From: Bacteroidia bacterium
Lineage (GTDB): Bacteria; Bacteroidota; Bacteroidia; J057; JANWXU01
Direction of reading: 5' to 3'
DNA: 39,870 bases
Assembly (NCBI GenBank): GCA_025057395.1
Contig: JANWXU010000026.1
Coordinates: 1-39,870, forward strand
Of the stretch, positions 30,101 to 37,419 are shown one piece after another. The notes beneath the pieces are model-generated. The model saw nothing but the letters and a program-made list of their open reading frames with translations. It was not told the origin of the DNA and searched no databases. Position numbers and translations under genes: made by a program. Each line of letters starts with the position of its first letter. The stretch's first letter is position 1.

Positions 30101-33100
30101 TAATTATCGCTTCAATTGGAGCACAGGTTCAAGTAGAGATTCTGTGCAATTTGTTTTAACGGATACCACCACTATTACCCTTACAGTTACAGATGGCTGC
30201 TCTCGCCTAGATACCACCTTGCGATTCTATACTTTAGACGTTACTTACAGCATAGAAGCTTCAGGCGGTATTTATAATAACCCCCAGTATCCGATGGTAT
30301 TTAAATCTTGTAATGAATATATCAAAATCATTTTTCGACGCTCTGCGGATATAGGGGAGCAGAAGTTTCGAATTTATTTTGAACCAGTATCTTTTCCTAT
30401 CTCACCTGCTATTGAAGGTTATGATTTTACTATAAATCGAGATACTGTACATTTTCGAGCAGGGTCTTTAATGGACACCCTACTATTAAGCGCTCTTATG
30501 AATCCTGATTTAGCTCCTTTAAAGACAGTACGCTTAATATTTGAGCCAAGTAATTGTCAGCGTCTTAAGCAGGAGGTTTATATTTTACCGCCCGATACTT
30601 CGGGAATAGCTATTGAAACTAATCTAAATCCTAATAATATATGCGTTCGTCCGGGTGGTACGCCGCTAATAATAGTTGCTTCTGCATTTGGCGGTAGTAA
30701 CATTGCTCGTTACGAATGGCGTAATCGCAAAGGTGAATTAATAGCCAGCGGAAGTAGAGTTAATTTTTCTATTTTGAGTGATACTGTTTTTTATGTAACA
30801 GCTATCGATACAAGTTGTGCTCTTCCTGCCCAAAGAGACTCTGTAAAAGTTAGAGTACTAAATCCAGGTCCACGTTTTCTCTCACTTACTCTAAAAGACA
30901 CAATTGTTTGTCCAAGAAGTACAATACCTATTTTAGCGGTAGTAAATGGCGAAACTCTTCCTATTAATATTGTTTGGAGTAATGGTACTTCAGGGAATAG
31001 AGCTAATTATACTATTCTTTCTGATACCACTATTTGGGCAAGAGCCACGGATCGCTGTTTCCGAGTAGTAGATACAGCGAAAATATATTTAGCTAAACTG
31101 AAAACCACAAGAGATACGACTGTTTGTTTTGGTGAGTCCTTGGTACTACAAGCTCAATTCGAGCCTAATTTATCATTGGCATTGCCTATTCAATGGTATT
31201 CTGCTGATAACCAACTTTTGCACGTAGGTTCACGTTTTCAATCAACAGCTATTCAAACTACTTATTACATTATAAGAGTGCCAGAGTTGCCCTGTATTGA
31301 AGACACAATAAACATCAATGTTCTTCCTTCAATAGAGCTATCAGTGGCTGCTCCACCAGCTATATGCCAAGGCAATACAATCACTCTTAATGCTCAAGGT
31401 AGGGGGGGAGACGGTAATTTTATCTGGCAATGGAAAGAGCTGGATACTCAAAATATATTAAGTACAGCTTCTTCGCTTACCTTATCTCCCACTCGAACAA
31501 CTCGATTATCTGTAGAATTAAAGAATTTGCGGTGTAGCGTTATCCAGTCTGATACTCTTACGATAGTGGTATATCCACGTACTCTTAGTATAGATTCTCT
31601 TTTACCTATTACTTCTTTTCCACTTTGCCCTAGCGATACCTTGCGTATTAGAGCTTATGTGAGCGGCGGAAGTGGAAAATATACTTACCGCTGGAATGTA
31701 GGGCAACAAATAGATGAGCGTACTATTGCCCTAGTAGTAGCTGAAACTACGCGGGTAACTGTGACTGTGGAAGATAGCTGCCAAAGACTACAAAGTAGTA
31801 TTGATGTTTGGCCCTACCCTGAACCTAGAGTTCAGCTAAAGGATACTACTGTATGCTCAGGAAGACCTATAACTTTATTGTCTCAAATTGTAGGAGGAGA
31901 TGGAAATCATCGCTTTACTTGGCAAAATGAAGAGAATATTATATTAGGTACAGAATCTCAATTAAATTATATTCCTTCTAAAGAGGAGACGATTCGTGTG
32001 ACTATAACTGATGGTTGCAATCGTACTACTTGGGCTCAAAGTAAAATTTCTCTTTTTCCTACTTTTTCTCATAATTTGGCTACGTTGCGCGATACCACTC
32101 TTTGCTTAGGTCAATCGGTTACTTATGTCGCTCACGCAAGAGGAGGAGGAAATATTTATTTTCAATGGGTAGATAGTGCTAGCGGAAATTTACTTTCTAA
32201 AACGCCAGGAATTAGTCTTACCCCTACTAATAATACTACACTTTTAGTGACTATAAGTGATACCTGTGAGGTAGTAACAAAAGCAATTAAAGTACGAGTA
32301 ATACCTCCTACTCTTAGTTGGCAGGAGGTTTCACTTACTCCACCTGCCCAAGTAGTTTGTCCAAATTCCGAGGTGACAATTACCGTGGTAGCAAAGGGTG
32401 GAAGTGGGAATTACTCATACTTATGGGATAATAATAGCCGGGGTTCAACACAAAAATTTAGAATTACGCATTCTCCTTTTTGGGTAAAAGTTCAGGCTCA
32501 AGATGGATGTAATGCAATTGATTCTCTCTTAGAATTTCGTACCTTTTCGCCTTTAGTGTTAGAGCCGCTTTTAGATACTGTAGTTTGTGCGGGTACTAGT
32601 TTACAGTATGCTGCTATAGTGCAAGGGGGCGGGGGAAACTATTCTTTCGTGTGGCAGGATAGCGCTAGTAGCCAAGTGTATTCCAGGCAGCCTACTTTAT
32701 TTTTAAGGCCTACTCAGAGTCAAACGATACAACTTACAGTTCAAGATTCTTGTGGTCAGCGGCAAACGGTTTATGCTAAAGTTAAAGTAAAGCCTACGCC
32801 TACTGTAGAATTAATTCCAGATACCTCGATTTGTGCAGGGCAATGTGTACAACTTTCGGCTGCTATAAGTCCGGCGGGGGCTAATTTTCGGTGGAGTCCC
32901 TCTAGCTTCTTAGATGACCCTCTAGCCACAAGGCCCATTGCATGTCCTCAGAGAAGTATAACCTATACCCTAAATGCTTTTTGGGAAGATTGTTATGCTT
33001 CTCCCGCTGTTGTAAGGGTAGAGGTAAATTCTCCACCTACAGTACGAATAGTTCAAGCTCCTGCGCCTATATGTCGAGGTGATACTACCAATATTATAGC

Positions 33101-35282
33101 CAGTGTTGTAGGTAGTTCAACTTCTTACCGAGTTTTATGGCAACCTACCTTGGGTTTAGATGATTCTATGGCGATAAGAGTTCGGGTCTCGCCTCCCCAA
33201 ACAACAGGTTATACTCTTAGGGTAGTAGATGTCAAAGGATGTACTTCTAATACTGTTCAAACTCGTGTTTTAGTACATCCTTTACCGATTGCTGATGCAG
33301 GGCCTGATCTAATCTTTTGTGAAGGGGAAAATGGTGTTCAGCTCAAAGGTAAGGGCAGGGGCGGAAATACGAGCCATTATCGTTATGAATGGAGCCCTCC
33401 ATTAGGGTTAAATAATCCCTATTTGGCAGAGCCATGGGCTTTCCCTAATACGCCTACTGCTGTTTATACTTTAACTGTAGTAAGTATACCCTATGGCTGC
33501 AAAAGTCAGAATCGCGATACGCTAAGTACTGTAATAGTTCGAAAAAATCCTCGACCGGTTGCCGATGCAGGAGGTAATGTGGAGGTGTGCTTTGGGAAAA
33601 GTGTTTTAATTGGTACACCGGCGCAAGCAGGATATACATATCACTGGACGCCTACTTTAGGCTTGACAGACCCAACCATAGCACAGCCAGGCGCTTCACC
33701 TTCTTATACCACTACTTACTATTTACATGTAACTGCAAATGGTTGCCAAAGTACTGCAGATTCTGTTATTGTAAAAGTGAATCGTTTACCTACGGTGCAA
33801 GTTCAGTCTACACCTAGTATTTGTCGTGGTGATAGTATTGTACTTTCTGCTATAGTAAGTGGTGATGGACCTTTTACATATTTTTGGCAGCCTTCTGAAG
33901 GTTTAGATAATCCTAATTTTCCTACTCCTAAGGCTAGCCCTAGTCAAAGTACTACCTATTCTTTAACTGTAAGTAGCCAGGCAGGATGTCAAAATCAGGT
34001 GCCAGCAAGGACTTATTTGGAAGTAATACCCCCCCCTATTATTGCAGCTGATTCTACGAGTAAAGGCCAGGTGGTTATAGAAGCAGGGGGCTCGATAGTT
34101 TTACCAGCTAAAGTTAAGGCTTACAATCCTATTATTCGGTGGGAGCCGCAGCTAGGCTTGAATAAGTTTGATATTGTACAGCCAGTCGCAAGCCCGCCTA
34201 CTTCAATTACTTATACTTTAAATGTGTATACTTCCGCCTGTAAGGCAAAAGATAGTATTCGGGTAGTAGTGGTACGGCCGCTTAAGCTAAAATCAAATTT
34301 AGAAGATACAGTAGTTTGTAAAGGAAGCTTTGTCTTATTAAGAACTTTTGTTAATAAACCAATTGAGCGTGTAGAGTGGCGTCCTACTCTAGGTTTATCT
34401 AATCCTAACAGTTTAGATACTTGGGCTACACCCCTGGAAACTACTACATATACTGTTGCTGTAACAGCCGACGGCGTAACTAAGGAAAGATATTTTAGGA
34501 TTCGTGTTTTACCCCAGCCTAAAGCTAAATTTAGTATGAGCTACCCGCAGGGGTGTAATCGCCTAGCAATAAAGTTTAATAATCTTTCAGAAGACGCTAT
34601 TTTTTATCGTTGGTATTTTGGAGATGGTGCACCCGTAAGCAATGAAGTACATCCTAAGCATATTTATCAACAAAAGGGTAGCTATCAAGTAAAGCTTTGG
34701 GCTATGGGTCAGGGAGGTTGCCAGGATTCTACTACAGCGAATGCCGAAGCTTATATAGTCGACTCTTTGGCAATTTGGGTACGAAGTTTGCCTGCAGCTC
34801 CAGCGCAGCTTATTGTTCCTGAAAGTCAGGTTTATTTTGAGGGGGGGAGTAATGTTGCAGCGGCTCGCTGGCTTTGGCAAGTAGGAGACGGCACTACTTA
34901 TAATACTGCTACTTTTTACCACCGCTTTTTAACACCTGGTAGTTTCTATGTTACAGTGGTGGCAGAAGATAATTGGGGATGTAAGATCAGTAACGTACTA
35001 GGACCTTATATTGTCACTAATTTACCTATTGAAATTCCTAATATTTTTACTCCTAACGGAGATGGAATAAATGATTCCTGGCAAGTTTTATATTATGGTT
35101 CAGAGAGAATTATAGTAGAGGTTTTTGATAGAAATGGAGAGCTTGTCTTTTCAGCAAATGATAGTTTAACTCCATGGGATGGTAATACTAAAAGAGGAGA
35201 GCCGGCACCGCCAGGTATTTATTTTTACCGTATTAAAATTGGTAAACAAGAATACAAGGGAACTATTACTCTTTTGCGTTAG
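27135..35282 (+). CDS. Giant choice-of-anchor L / Ig-repeat surface protein with gliding-type (CHU_C, T9SS type B) tail
   Basis: The 2715-residue protein begins with a signal peptide (MPLLGLLLYLLFLPTSSSFS). A choice-of-anchor L domain follows at about residues 25-270 (FNYIFASEEYTEYVDWNFND, FAFFISGPGIAG). Two tandem blocks of about 765 residues come next (273-1035 and 1036-1806), each with one Calx-beta-like and eight Ig-like modules. Then come one more Ig-like module, seven modules with WxPTLGLxxP signatures, two PKD-like domains from about 2468 (YRWYFGDGAPVSNEVHPKHI), and the C-terminal gliding-associated domain from about 2632 (IPNIFTPNGDGINDSWQ, PWDGNTKRGEPAPPG, YFYRIKIGKQEYKGTITL). This tail directs secretion by the T9SS (type B). 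An adhesin or gliding-related surface role is inferred. No enzyme domain is visible. Confidence 0.93.
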   Translation: MPLLGLLLYLLFLPTSSSFSQIRVFQDKTPEQLVRDIFLGNGVRVFNIRYSGADSAIGYYLRDPSAPNLIFAKGIILSTGNAKHAEGPNTNYNHTDSIPGASTINGMPQDPLLSAIVGDSTRDAAILEFDFIPTSDTIRFNYIFASEEYTEYVDWNFNDIFAFFISGPGIAGVRNIALLPGTQTPVTIKNVNHITNSQYYVDNEYNGPNNPAPFDLEYDGFTFDVRNNRALTAIAYIPEPCQVYHLRISIADVYDGEWDSAVLLEANSLTSATYVASATPGIMGRRDSAITYEACNGDITLTFERPYAIGAENIPLTLAGTARNGVDYTLSRTYIQFLPGVTRDQITVHALLDAENEGIESVHVIFRSRLMCEPETLTFYISDAPTRILVSPSPDTAFCFVSGGRRLTYTALVPPAFQNFNYEWRVPPNLILGVGSTFSFTANRDTTLQVVARDRVCNLPPLQKTIRVKVYYADRTLRLSLVDTILCSNRNFTLTPRIIQSENLPLQYQWQDGTTQREKNIFVVQDTFFRLQVQDMCSTAHAVARLRVARISIPNDTVVCQGATLTLWARLFPSNLSANFHWLDISNTVLGNTTPIFIRASTDNRYSIRFATPYECLNRSFGVRTLPALTVVFPQDTQVCAGQNFTRKVQARGGDNQTFIYEWYLLNNPITPIHTGPIFSYQLSQDQAFLVKVSSPICNTQEQWPFYVRVIPPNFTLSPIQALVRLPTCPNRWVPLRVTARGGSGNYSYRWDSNPAFNTDTYTPWITQTREVEVEATDNCMVQKQKKTLTAFSNIEVRAQNLNLCSGQVVTLQPIITGGCGVHTVSWFDERQNLIAISDILSLLPQTDRRVIVKVTDTCGSTASDTFRITVASPLRVINRLPRDTTLCVGQPLQYTVQVAGAGPIRYVWQDSASGQILSNEASLVFQPLRGKNVLYLTISDTCSTLTQTYYVHAAPRDLRWEAILGASDTILCINSLVKLKAYVSGGSGNYRFNWSTGSSRDSVQFVLTDTTTITLTVTDGCSRLDTTLRFYTLDVTYSIEASGGIYNNPQYPMVFKSCNEYIKIIFRRSADIGEQKFRIYFEPVSFPISPAIEGYDFTINRDTVHFRAGSLMDTLLLSALMNPDLAPLKTVRLIFEPSNCQRLKQEVYILPPDTSGIAIETNLNPNNICVRPGGTPLIIVASAFGGSNIARYEWRNRKGELIASGSRVNFSILSDTVFYVTAIDTSCALPAQRDSVKVRVLNPGPRFLSLTLKDTIVCPRSTIPILAVVNGETLPINIVWSNGTSGNRANYTILSDTTIWARATDRCFRVVDTAKIYLAKLKTTRDTTVCFGESLVLQAQFEPNLSLALPIQWYSADNQLLHVGSRFQSTAIQTTYYIIRVPELPCIEDTININVLPSIELSVAAPPAICQGNTITLNAQGRGGDGNFIWQWKELDTQNILSTASSLTLSPTRTTRLSVELKNLRCSVIQSDTLTIVVYPRTLSIDSLLPITSFPLCPSDTLRIRAYVSGGSGKYTYRWNVGQQIDERTIALVVAETTRVTVTVEDSCQRLQSSIDVWPYPEPRVQLKDTTVCSGRPITLLSQIVGGDGNHRFTWQNEENIILGTESQLNYIPSKEETIRVTITDGCNRTTWAQSKISLFPTFSHNLATLRDTTLCLGQSVTYVAHARGGGNIYFQWVDSASGNLLSKTPGISLTPTNNTTLLVTISDTCEVVTKAIKVRVIPPTLSWQEVSLTPPAQVVCPNSEVTITVVAKGGSGNYSYLWDNNSRGSTQKFRITHSPFWVKVQAQDGCNAIDSLLEFRTFSPLVLEPLLDTVVCAGTSLQYAAIVQGGGGNYSFVWQDSASSQVYSRQPTLFLRPTQSQTIQLTVQDSCGQRQTVYAKVKVKPTPTVELIPDTSICAGQCVQLSAAISPAGANFRWSPSSFLDDPLATRPIACPQRSITYTLNAFWEDCYASPAVVRVEVNSPPTVRIVQAPAPICRGDTTNIIASVVGSSTSYRVLWQPTLGLDDSMAIRVRVSPPQTTGYTLRVVDVKGCTSNTVQTRVLVHPLPIADAGPDLIFCEGENGVQLKGKGRGGNTSHYRYEWSPPLGLNNPYLAEPWAFPNTPTAVYTLTVVSIPYGCKSQNRDTLSTVIVRKNPRPVADAGGNVEVCFGKSVLIGTPAQAGYTYHWTPTLGLTDPTIAQPGASPSYTTTYYLHVTANGCQSTADSVIVKVNRLPTVQVQSTPSICRGDSIVLSAIVSGDGPFTYFWQPSEGLDNPNFPTPKASPSQSTTYSLTVSSQAGCQNQVPARTYLEVIPPPIIAADSTSKGQVVIEAGGSIVLPAKVKAYNPIIRWEPQLGLNKFDIVQPVASPPTSITYTLNVYTSACKAKDSIRVVVVRPLKLKSNLEDTVVCKGSFVLLRTFVNKPIERVEWRPTLGLSNPNSLDTWATPLETTTYTVAVTADGVTKERYFRIRVLPQPKAKFSMSYPQGCNRLAIKFNNLSEDAIFYRWYFGDGAPVSNEVHPKHIYQQKGSYQVKLWAMGQGGCQDSTTANAEAYIVDSLAIWVRSLPAAPAQLIVPESQVYFEGGSNVAAARWLWQVGDGTTYNTATFYHRFLTPGSFYVTVVAEDNWGCKISNVLGPYIVTNLPIEIPNIFTPNGDGINDSWQVLYYGSERIIVEVFDRNGELVFSANDSLTPWDGNTKRGEPAPPGIYFYRIKIGKQEYKGTITLLR
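27207..27945 (+). other. Choice-of-anchor L domain coding segment
   Basis: The segment encodes TPEQLVRDIFLGNGV near its start, GIILSTGNAKHAEGPN, then FNYIFASEEYTEYVDWNFND and FAFFISGPGIAGVRNIALLP, and ends near IADVYDGEWDSAVLLEA. This order matches choice-of-anchor L domains, which sit at the N terminus of secreted Bacteroidota proteins carrying varied C-terminal anchors. Confidence 0.82.
27951..30240 (+). repeat. Internal superrepeat, copy A (about 763 residues)
   Basis: The block contains a Calx-beta-like module (EACNGDITLTFERPYAIGAE ... NGVDYTLSRTYIQFLPGVTR) followed by eight Ig-like modules in fixed order. The fifth carries GGSGNYSYRW, the seventh WQDSASGQ and the eighth GGSGNYRFNW. The same order recurs immediately downstream in copy B. 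Confidence 0.75.
30241..32550 (+). repeat. Internal superrepeat, copy B (about 770 residues)
   Basis: The block opens with a second Calx-beta-like module (SCNEYIKIIFRRSADIGEQ ... EGYDFTINRDTVHFRAGSL) and repeats the eight Ig-like modules. The fifth has GGSGKYTYRW, the seventh WVDSASGN and the eighth GGSGNYSYLW, matching copy A in order and type. The copies are well diverged, so the duplication is old. Confidence 0.75.
32818..34520 (+). repeat. Array of seven WxPTLGL-type Ig-like modules
   Basis: Seven modules of about 80 residues share ICxGxxxxL near the start, W-x-P-x-x-G-L-x-[DN] in the middle (WQPTLGLDD, WSPPLGLNN, WTPTLGLTD, WQPSEGLDN, WEPQLGLNK, WRPTLGLSN, and WSPSSFLDD in the first), then AxPxxTTTYTLTV and usually a Cys. 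They form a different class from the superrepeat modules before them. Confidence 0.75.
35029..35279 (+). other. Gliding motility-associated C-terminal (CHU_C, T9SS type B) sorting domain segment
   Basis: The segment encodes IEIPNIFTPNGDGINDSWQV, then EVFDRNGELVF, then PWDGNTKRGEPAPPGIYFYR and KGTITLLR. The FTPNGDGxND opening and the PPGxYFYxI ending define the CHU_C/type B sorting domain. Confidence 0.92.
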
Positions 35283-35343
35283 AATTATTTATATGCATTA
35301 GTATTTGAATAATAGTTGAATAGATTCCTAATGATTTTTGTTT

Positions 35344-35351
35344 TATATTTG
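35344..35351 (+). promoter_or_regulatory. Candidate -7 element upstream of the 'asparagine synthetase B'-like gene
   Basis: TATATTTG is an exact match to TAnnTTTG, 24 bases before the chosen ATG at 35376. The nearest upstream TTG (35316-35318) is 25 bases away, which is somewhat long. No terminator was found after the preceding giant gene, so this promoter may not be the only source of transcript. Confidence 0.4.
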
Positions 35352-35375
35352 TGATAAATCAATTTGAAAAGCAGA

Positions 35376-36632
35376 ATGCGTAGAATTATCATATTAGTAG
35401 CATTTTTAGTATCTGCTCTTTTTACTAAAGCTGACTACTTGTTAATACCCATGGATAAACTCCAAACCGATCACCTTAAAGCATATGGTGTAGCGTACTG
35501 GGTATTAGCGCAGGGCGTAGAGGTAGATTGGTTATTGAATTATAGAGGTGGTAGCTTTGCCTTTCGATATGCAAAATCTTTTGTGGATTTGATGCTAGAG
35601 AGGGGCGTTCGTTATGAAGTAATTTCTGATAGTAAGTACAATCAAATTTTGGCTTTGTTAGCATCCGAAAGTAATAATATGGATGCTGTAAAGTTAGAAA
35701 AGGCGCCTAAGATAGCCGTATATTCTCCTAAGTCGAATCAGCCGTGGGACGATGCTGTAACATTAGTATTAACTTACGCTGAGATACCCTATGACGTGTT
35801 GTATGACGAAGAGGTATACCGCGATTCTTTGAGGAAGTACGACTGGCTGCATTTGCATCATGAAGATTTTACAGGCCAATATGGCAAATTTTATGCAAGT
35901 TACCATACGCAGGCTTGGTATAAGGAGCAGGTGAAAGAAAATGAAGATATTGCTGCGAGGTTAGGCTTTAGTAAGGTATCAAAATTAAAATTAGCAGTAG
36001 CCCAAAAAATTCGTGACTTTTGCTATAACGGGGGCTTTCTCTTTGCAATGTGTTCTGCTACAGATTCTTACGATATTGCTTTGGCTGCCGAAAATACGGA
36101 TATATGTGATGTAATGTACGATGGAGACCCTATTGACCCTGATTGCCAGCAAAAATTAGATTATAATAAGTGCTTTGCTTTTCATAATTTCACGCTAGAG
36201 CTAAATCCTTATGTATACGAGTATTCCGATATTGATGTGACCAATACTCGTAATATTCCTCAAGATATGGACTACTTTCACTTGTTTGAATTCTCTGCAA
36301 AGTGGGATCCCGTGCCTACCATGCTTTGTCAAAATCATGAAAATAAAATCAAGGGCTTTATGGGGCAGACTACAGCGTTTCGAAAGTCTTTGATAAAGAA
36401 AGACGTACTAATCATGGGAGAGTTAAAAGCAGCAGATGAAGCACGTTATATTCATGGAAATTACGGACGGGGAATGTGGACTTTCTATGGAGGTCATGAC
36501 CCTGAGGACTATCAGCATTTTGTACATGAGCCTCCCACAGACTTAAGTCTTCATAAAAATAGTGCAGGTTATCGTTTGATATTAAATAATATTTTGTTTC
36601 CTGCAGCTAGAAAGAAAAAACAAAAAACTTGA
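35376..36632 (+). CDS. Exported protein of the family annotated 'asparagine synthetase B' in Bacteroidota; function unknown
   Basis: The 418-residue product has a signal peptide (MRRIIILVAFLVSALFTKA) and ends in FPAARKKKQKT. I recognise it as a family found across Bacteroidota that databases often label asparagine synthetase B. It has neither the N-terminal Cys glutaminase domain nor the SGGxDS ATP-pyrophosphatase motif of AsnB, and it is exported, so that name is probably wrong. Visible conserved-looking segments are QPWDDAVTLVLTYAEIPYD, LHLHHEDFTGQYGKFY (His159-Asp164), GGFLFAMCSATDS with Cys226, PTMLCQNH, and FYGGHDPEDYQH with His374. The Cys226 segment resembles the nucleophile turn of glutamine-amidotransferase-like folds, which is inference only. 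I chose the ATG at 35376 over a TTG at 35364 because it starts the signal peptide cleanly. The next gene follows after 27 bases. Confidence 0.85.
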   Translation: MRRIIILVAFLVSALFTKADYLLIPMDKLQTDHLKAYGVAYWVLAQGVEVDWLLNYRGGSFAFRYAKSFVDLMLERGVRYEVISDSKYNQILALLASESNNMDAVKLEKAPKIAVYSPKSNQPWDDAVTLVLTYAEIPYDVLYDEEVYRDSLRKYDWLHLHHEDFTGQYGKFYASYHTQAWYKEQVKENEDIAARLGFSKVSKLKLAVAQKIRDFCYNGGFLFAMCSATDSYDIALAAENTDICDVMYDGDPIDPDCQQKLDYNKCFAFHNFTLELNPYVYEYSDIDVTNTRNIPQDMDYFHLFEFSAKWDPVPTMLCQNHENKIKGFMGQTTAFRKSLIKKDVLIMGELKAADEARYIHGNYGRGMWTFYGGHDPEDYQHFVHEPPTDLSLHKNSAGYRLILNNILFPAARKKKQKT

Positions 36633-36659
36633 TGAAATAAAAATCTATGTAATTTTCAT

Positions 36660-36953
36660 ATGTCACTTTCAAGGGAGCCACTTTCGCCGCACGATATAGA
36701 GAGTCACTTATCTACCCTAAAGGGGTGGAGTGTAAAAGAAGGAAAGCTTTGCAAAGATTTTAGCTTCAAAGATTTTATTAGTGCCTTTAGCTTTTTGACA
36801 AGGGTTGCCCTTTTAGCGGAAAAGATGAATCATCACCCAGAAATATATAATTCTTATAATCGTATAACTTTATCTTTATATACGCACGATAAAAAGGCTA
36901 TTACAATGTGGGATATACATTTTGCTCAAAGCATTCAAAAGTGGAATGAATGA
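36660..36953 (+). CDS. 4a-hydroxytetrahydrobiopterin (pterin-4a-carbinolamine) dehydratase
   Basis: The 97-residue protein matches the PCD/DCoH family in length and motif. It dehydrates 4a-hydroxytetrahydrobiopterin, so that the pterin cofactor of aromatic amino acid hydroxylases can be recycled. The active-site region reads EKMNHHPEIYNSYNR, with His58, His59 and Pro60, followed by YTHDKKAITMWDIHFA with the conserved His and Asp. The N-terminal part contains LKGWSVKEGKLCKDFSFKDF, which fits the family. The stop codon overlaps the start of the dUTPase gene by 8 bases, so the two are likely translationally coupled. A hydroxylase partner is not in the window. Confidence 0.93.
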   Translation: MSLSREPLSPHDIESHLSTLKGWSVKEGKLCKDFSFKDFISAFSFLTRVALLAEKMNHHPEIYNSYNRITLSLYTHDKKAITMWDIHFAQSIQKWNE

Positions 36954-37395
36954 CCGACAACTTAGCGTAAAAGTAGTAAATCGAAGCAAATATGGTTTGC
37001 CTGCCAAGCAAACGCCAGGTTCTTCGGGGTATGATTTATTTGCAGACCTTGAAACGCCGCTAGTACTAATGCAGTTAGAAAGGAAATTGATTCCAACAGG
37101 GCTTTATGTTGAAATACCTTTAGGGTGGGAAGCTCAAGTTCGTCCGCGTAGTGGTTTGGCCTGGGAAGCAGGTATAACAGTTTTAAATACTCCCGGGACT
37201 ATAGATGCCGACTATAGGGGAGAAGTTAAAGTTCTACTTATAAATCTGGGCAAAGAGCCCTATACAATAAAACCTGGGCAACGAATAGCACAATTGGTCT
37301 TTTGTCCTATTGTTACTTCTGTTCTTTGGGAAACGGTACAAGAGTGCTCGCCCACTATTCGAGGCACAGGAGGACTAGGACATACAGGTGAATAA
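36946..37395 (+). CDS. dut: Deoxyuridine 5'-triphosphate nucleotidohydrolase (dUTPase)
   Basis: The 149-residue protein is a homotrimeric-type dUTPase, which hydrolyses dUTP to dUMP and pyrophosphate to keep uracil out of DNA and feed thymidylate synthesis. All five motifs are present: GSSGYDLFAD, RPRSGLAWEAG, NTPGTIDADYRGEVKVLLIN with the catalytic Asp, PGQRIAQLVFCPI, and RGTGGLGHTG. In motif 5 the usual Phe that stacks on uracil is Leu144. The ATG at 36946 (MNDRQLSV) was chosen over an upstream TTG at 36922, because the longer form would start with residues unlike the family. It overlaps the preceding gene by 8 bases, and the next gene follows after 24 bases. Confidence 0.95.
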   Translation: MNDRQLSVKVVNRSKYGLPAKQTPGSSGYDLFADLETPLVLMQLERKLIPTGLYVEIPLGWEAQVRPRSGLAWEAGITVLNTPGTIDADYRGEVKVLLINLGKEPYTIKPGQRIAQLVFCPIVTSVLWETVQECSPTIRGTGGLGHTGE

Positions 37396-37419
37396 AAAAC
37401 TAAATAGTAGATGAATTAG

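Noticed and set aside
35376-36632. Naming the gene asnB
   Set aside because: No glutaminase or ATP-pyrophosphatase motifs of asparagine synthetase are present and the protein has a signal peptide.
36922-36945. TTG at 36922 as the dut start
   Set aside because: It would extend the overlap with the dehydratase gene; the ATG at 36946 gives the usual dUTPase N terminus.
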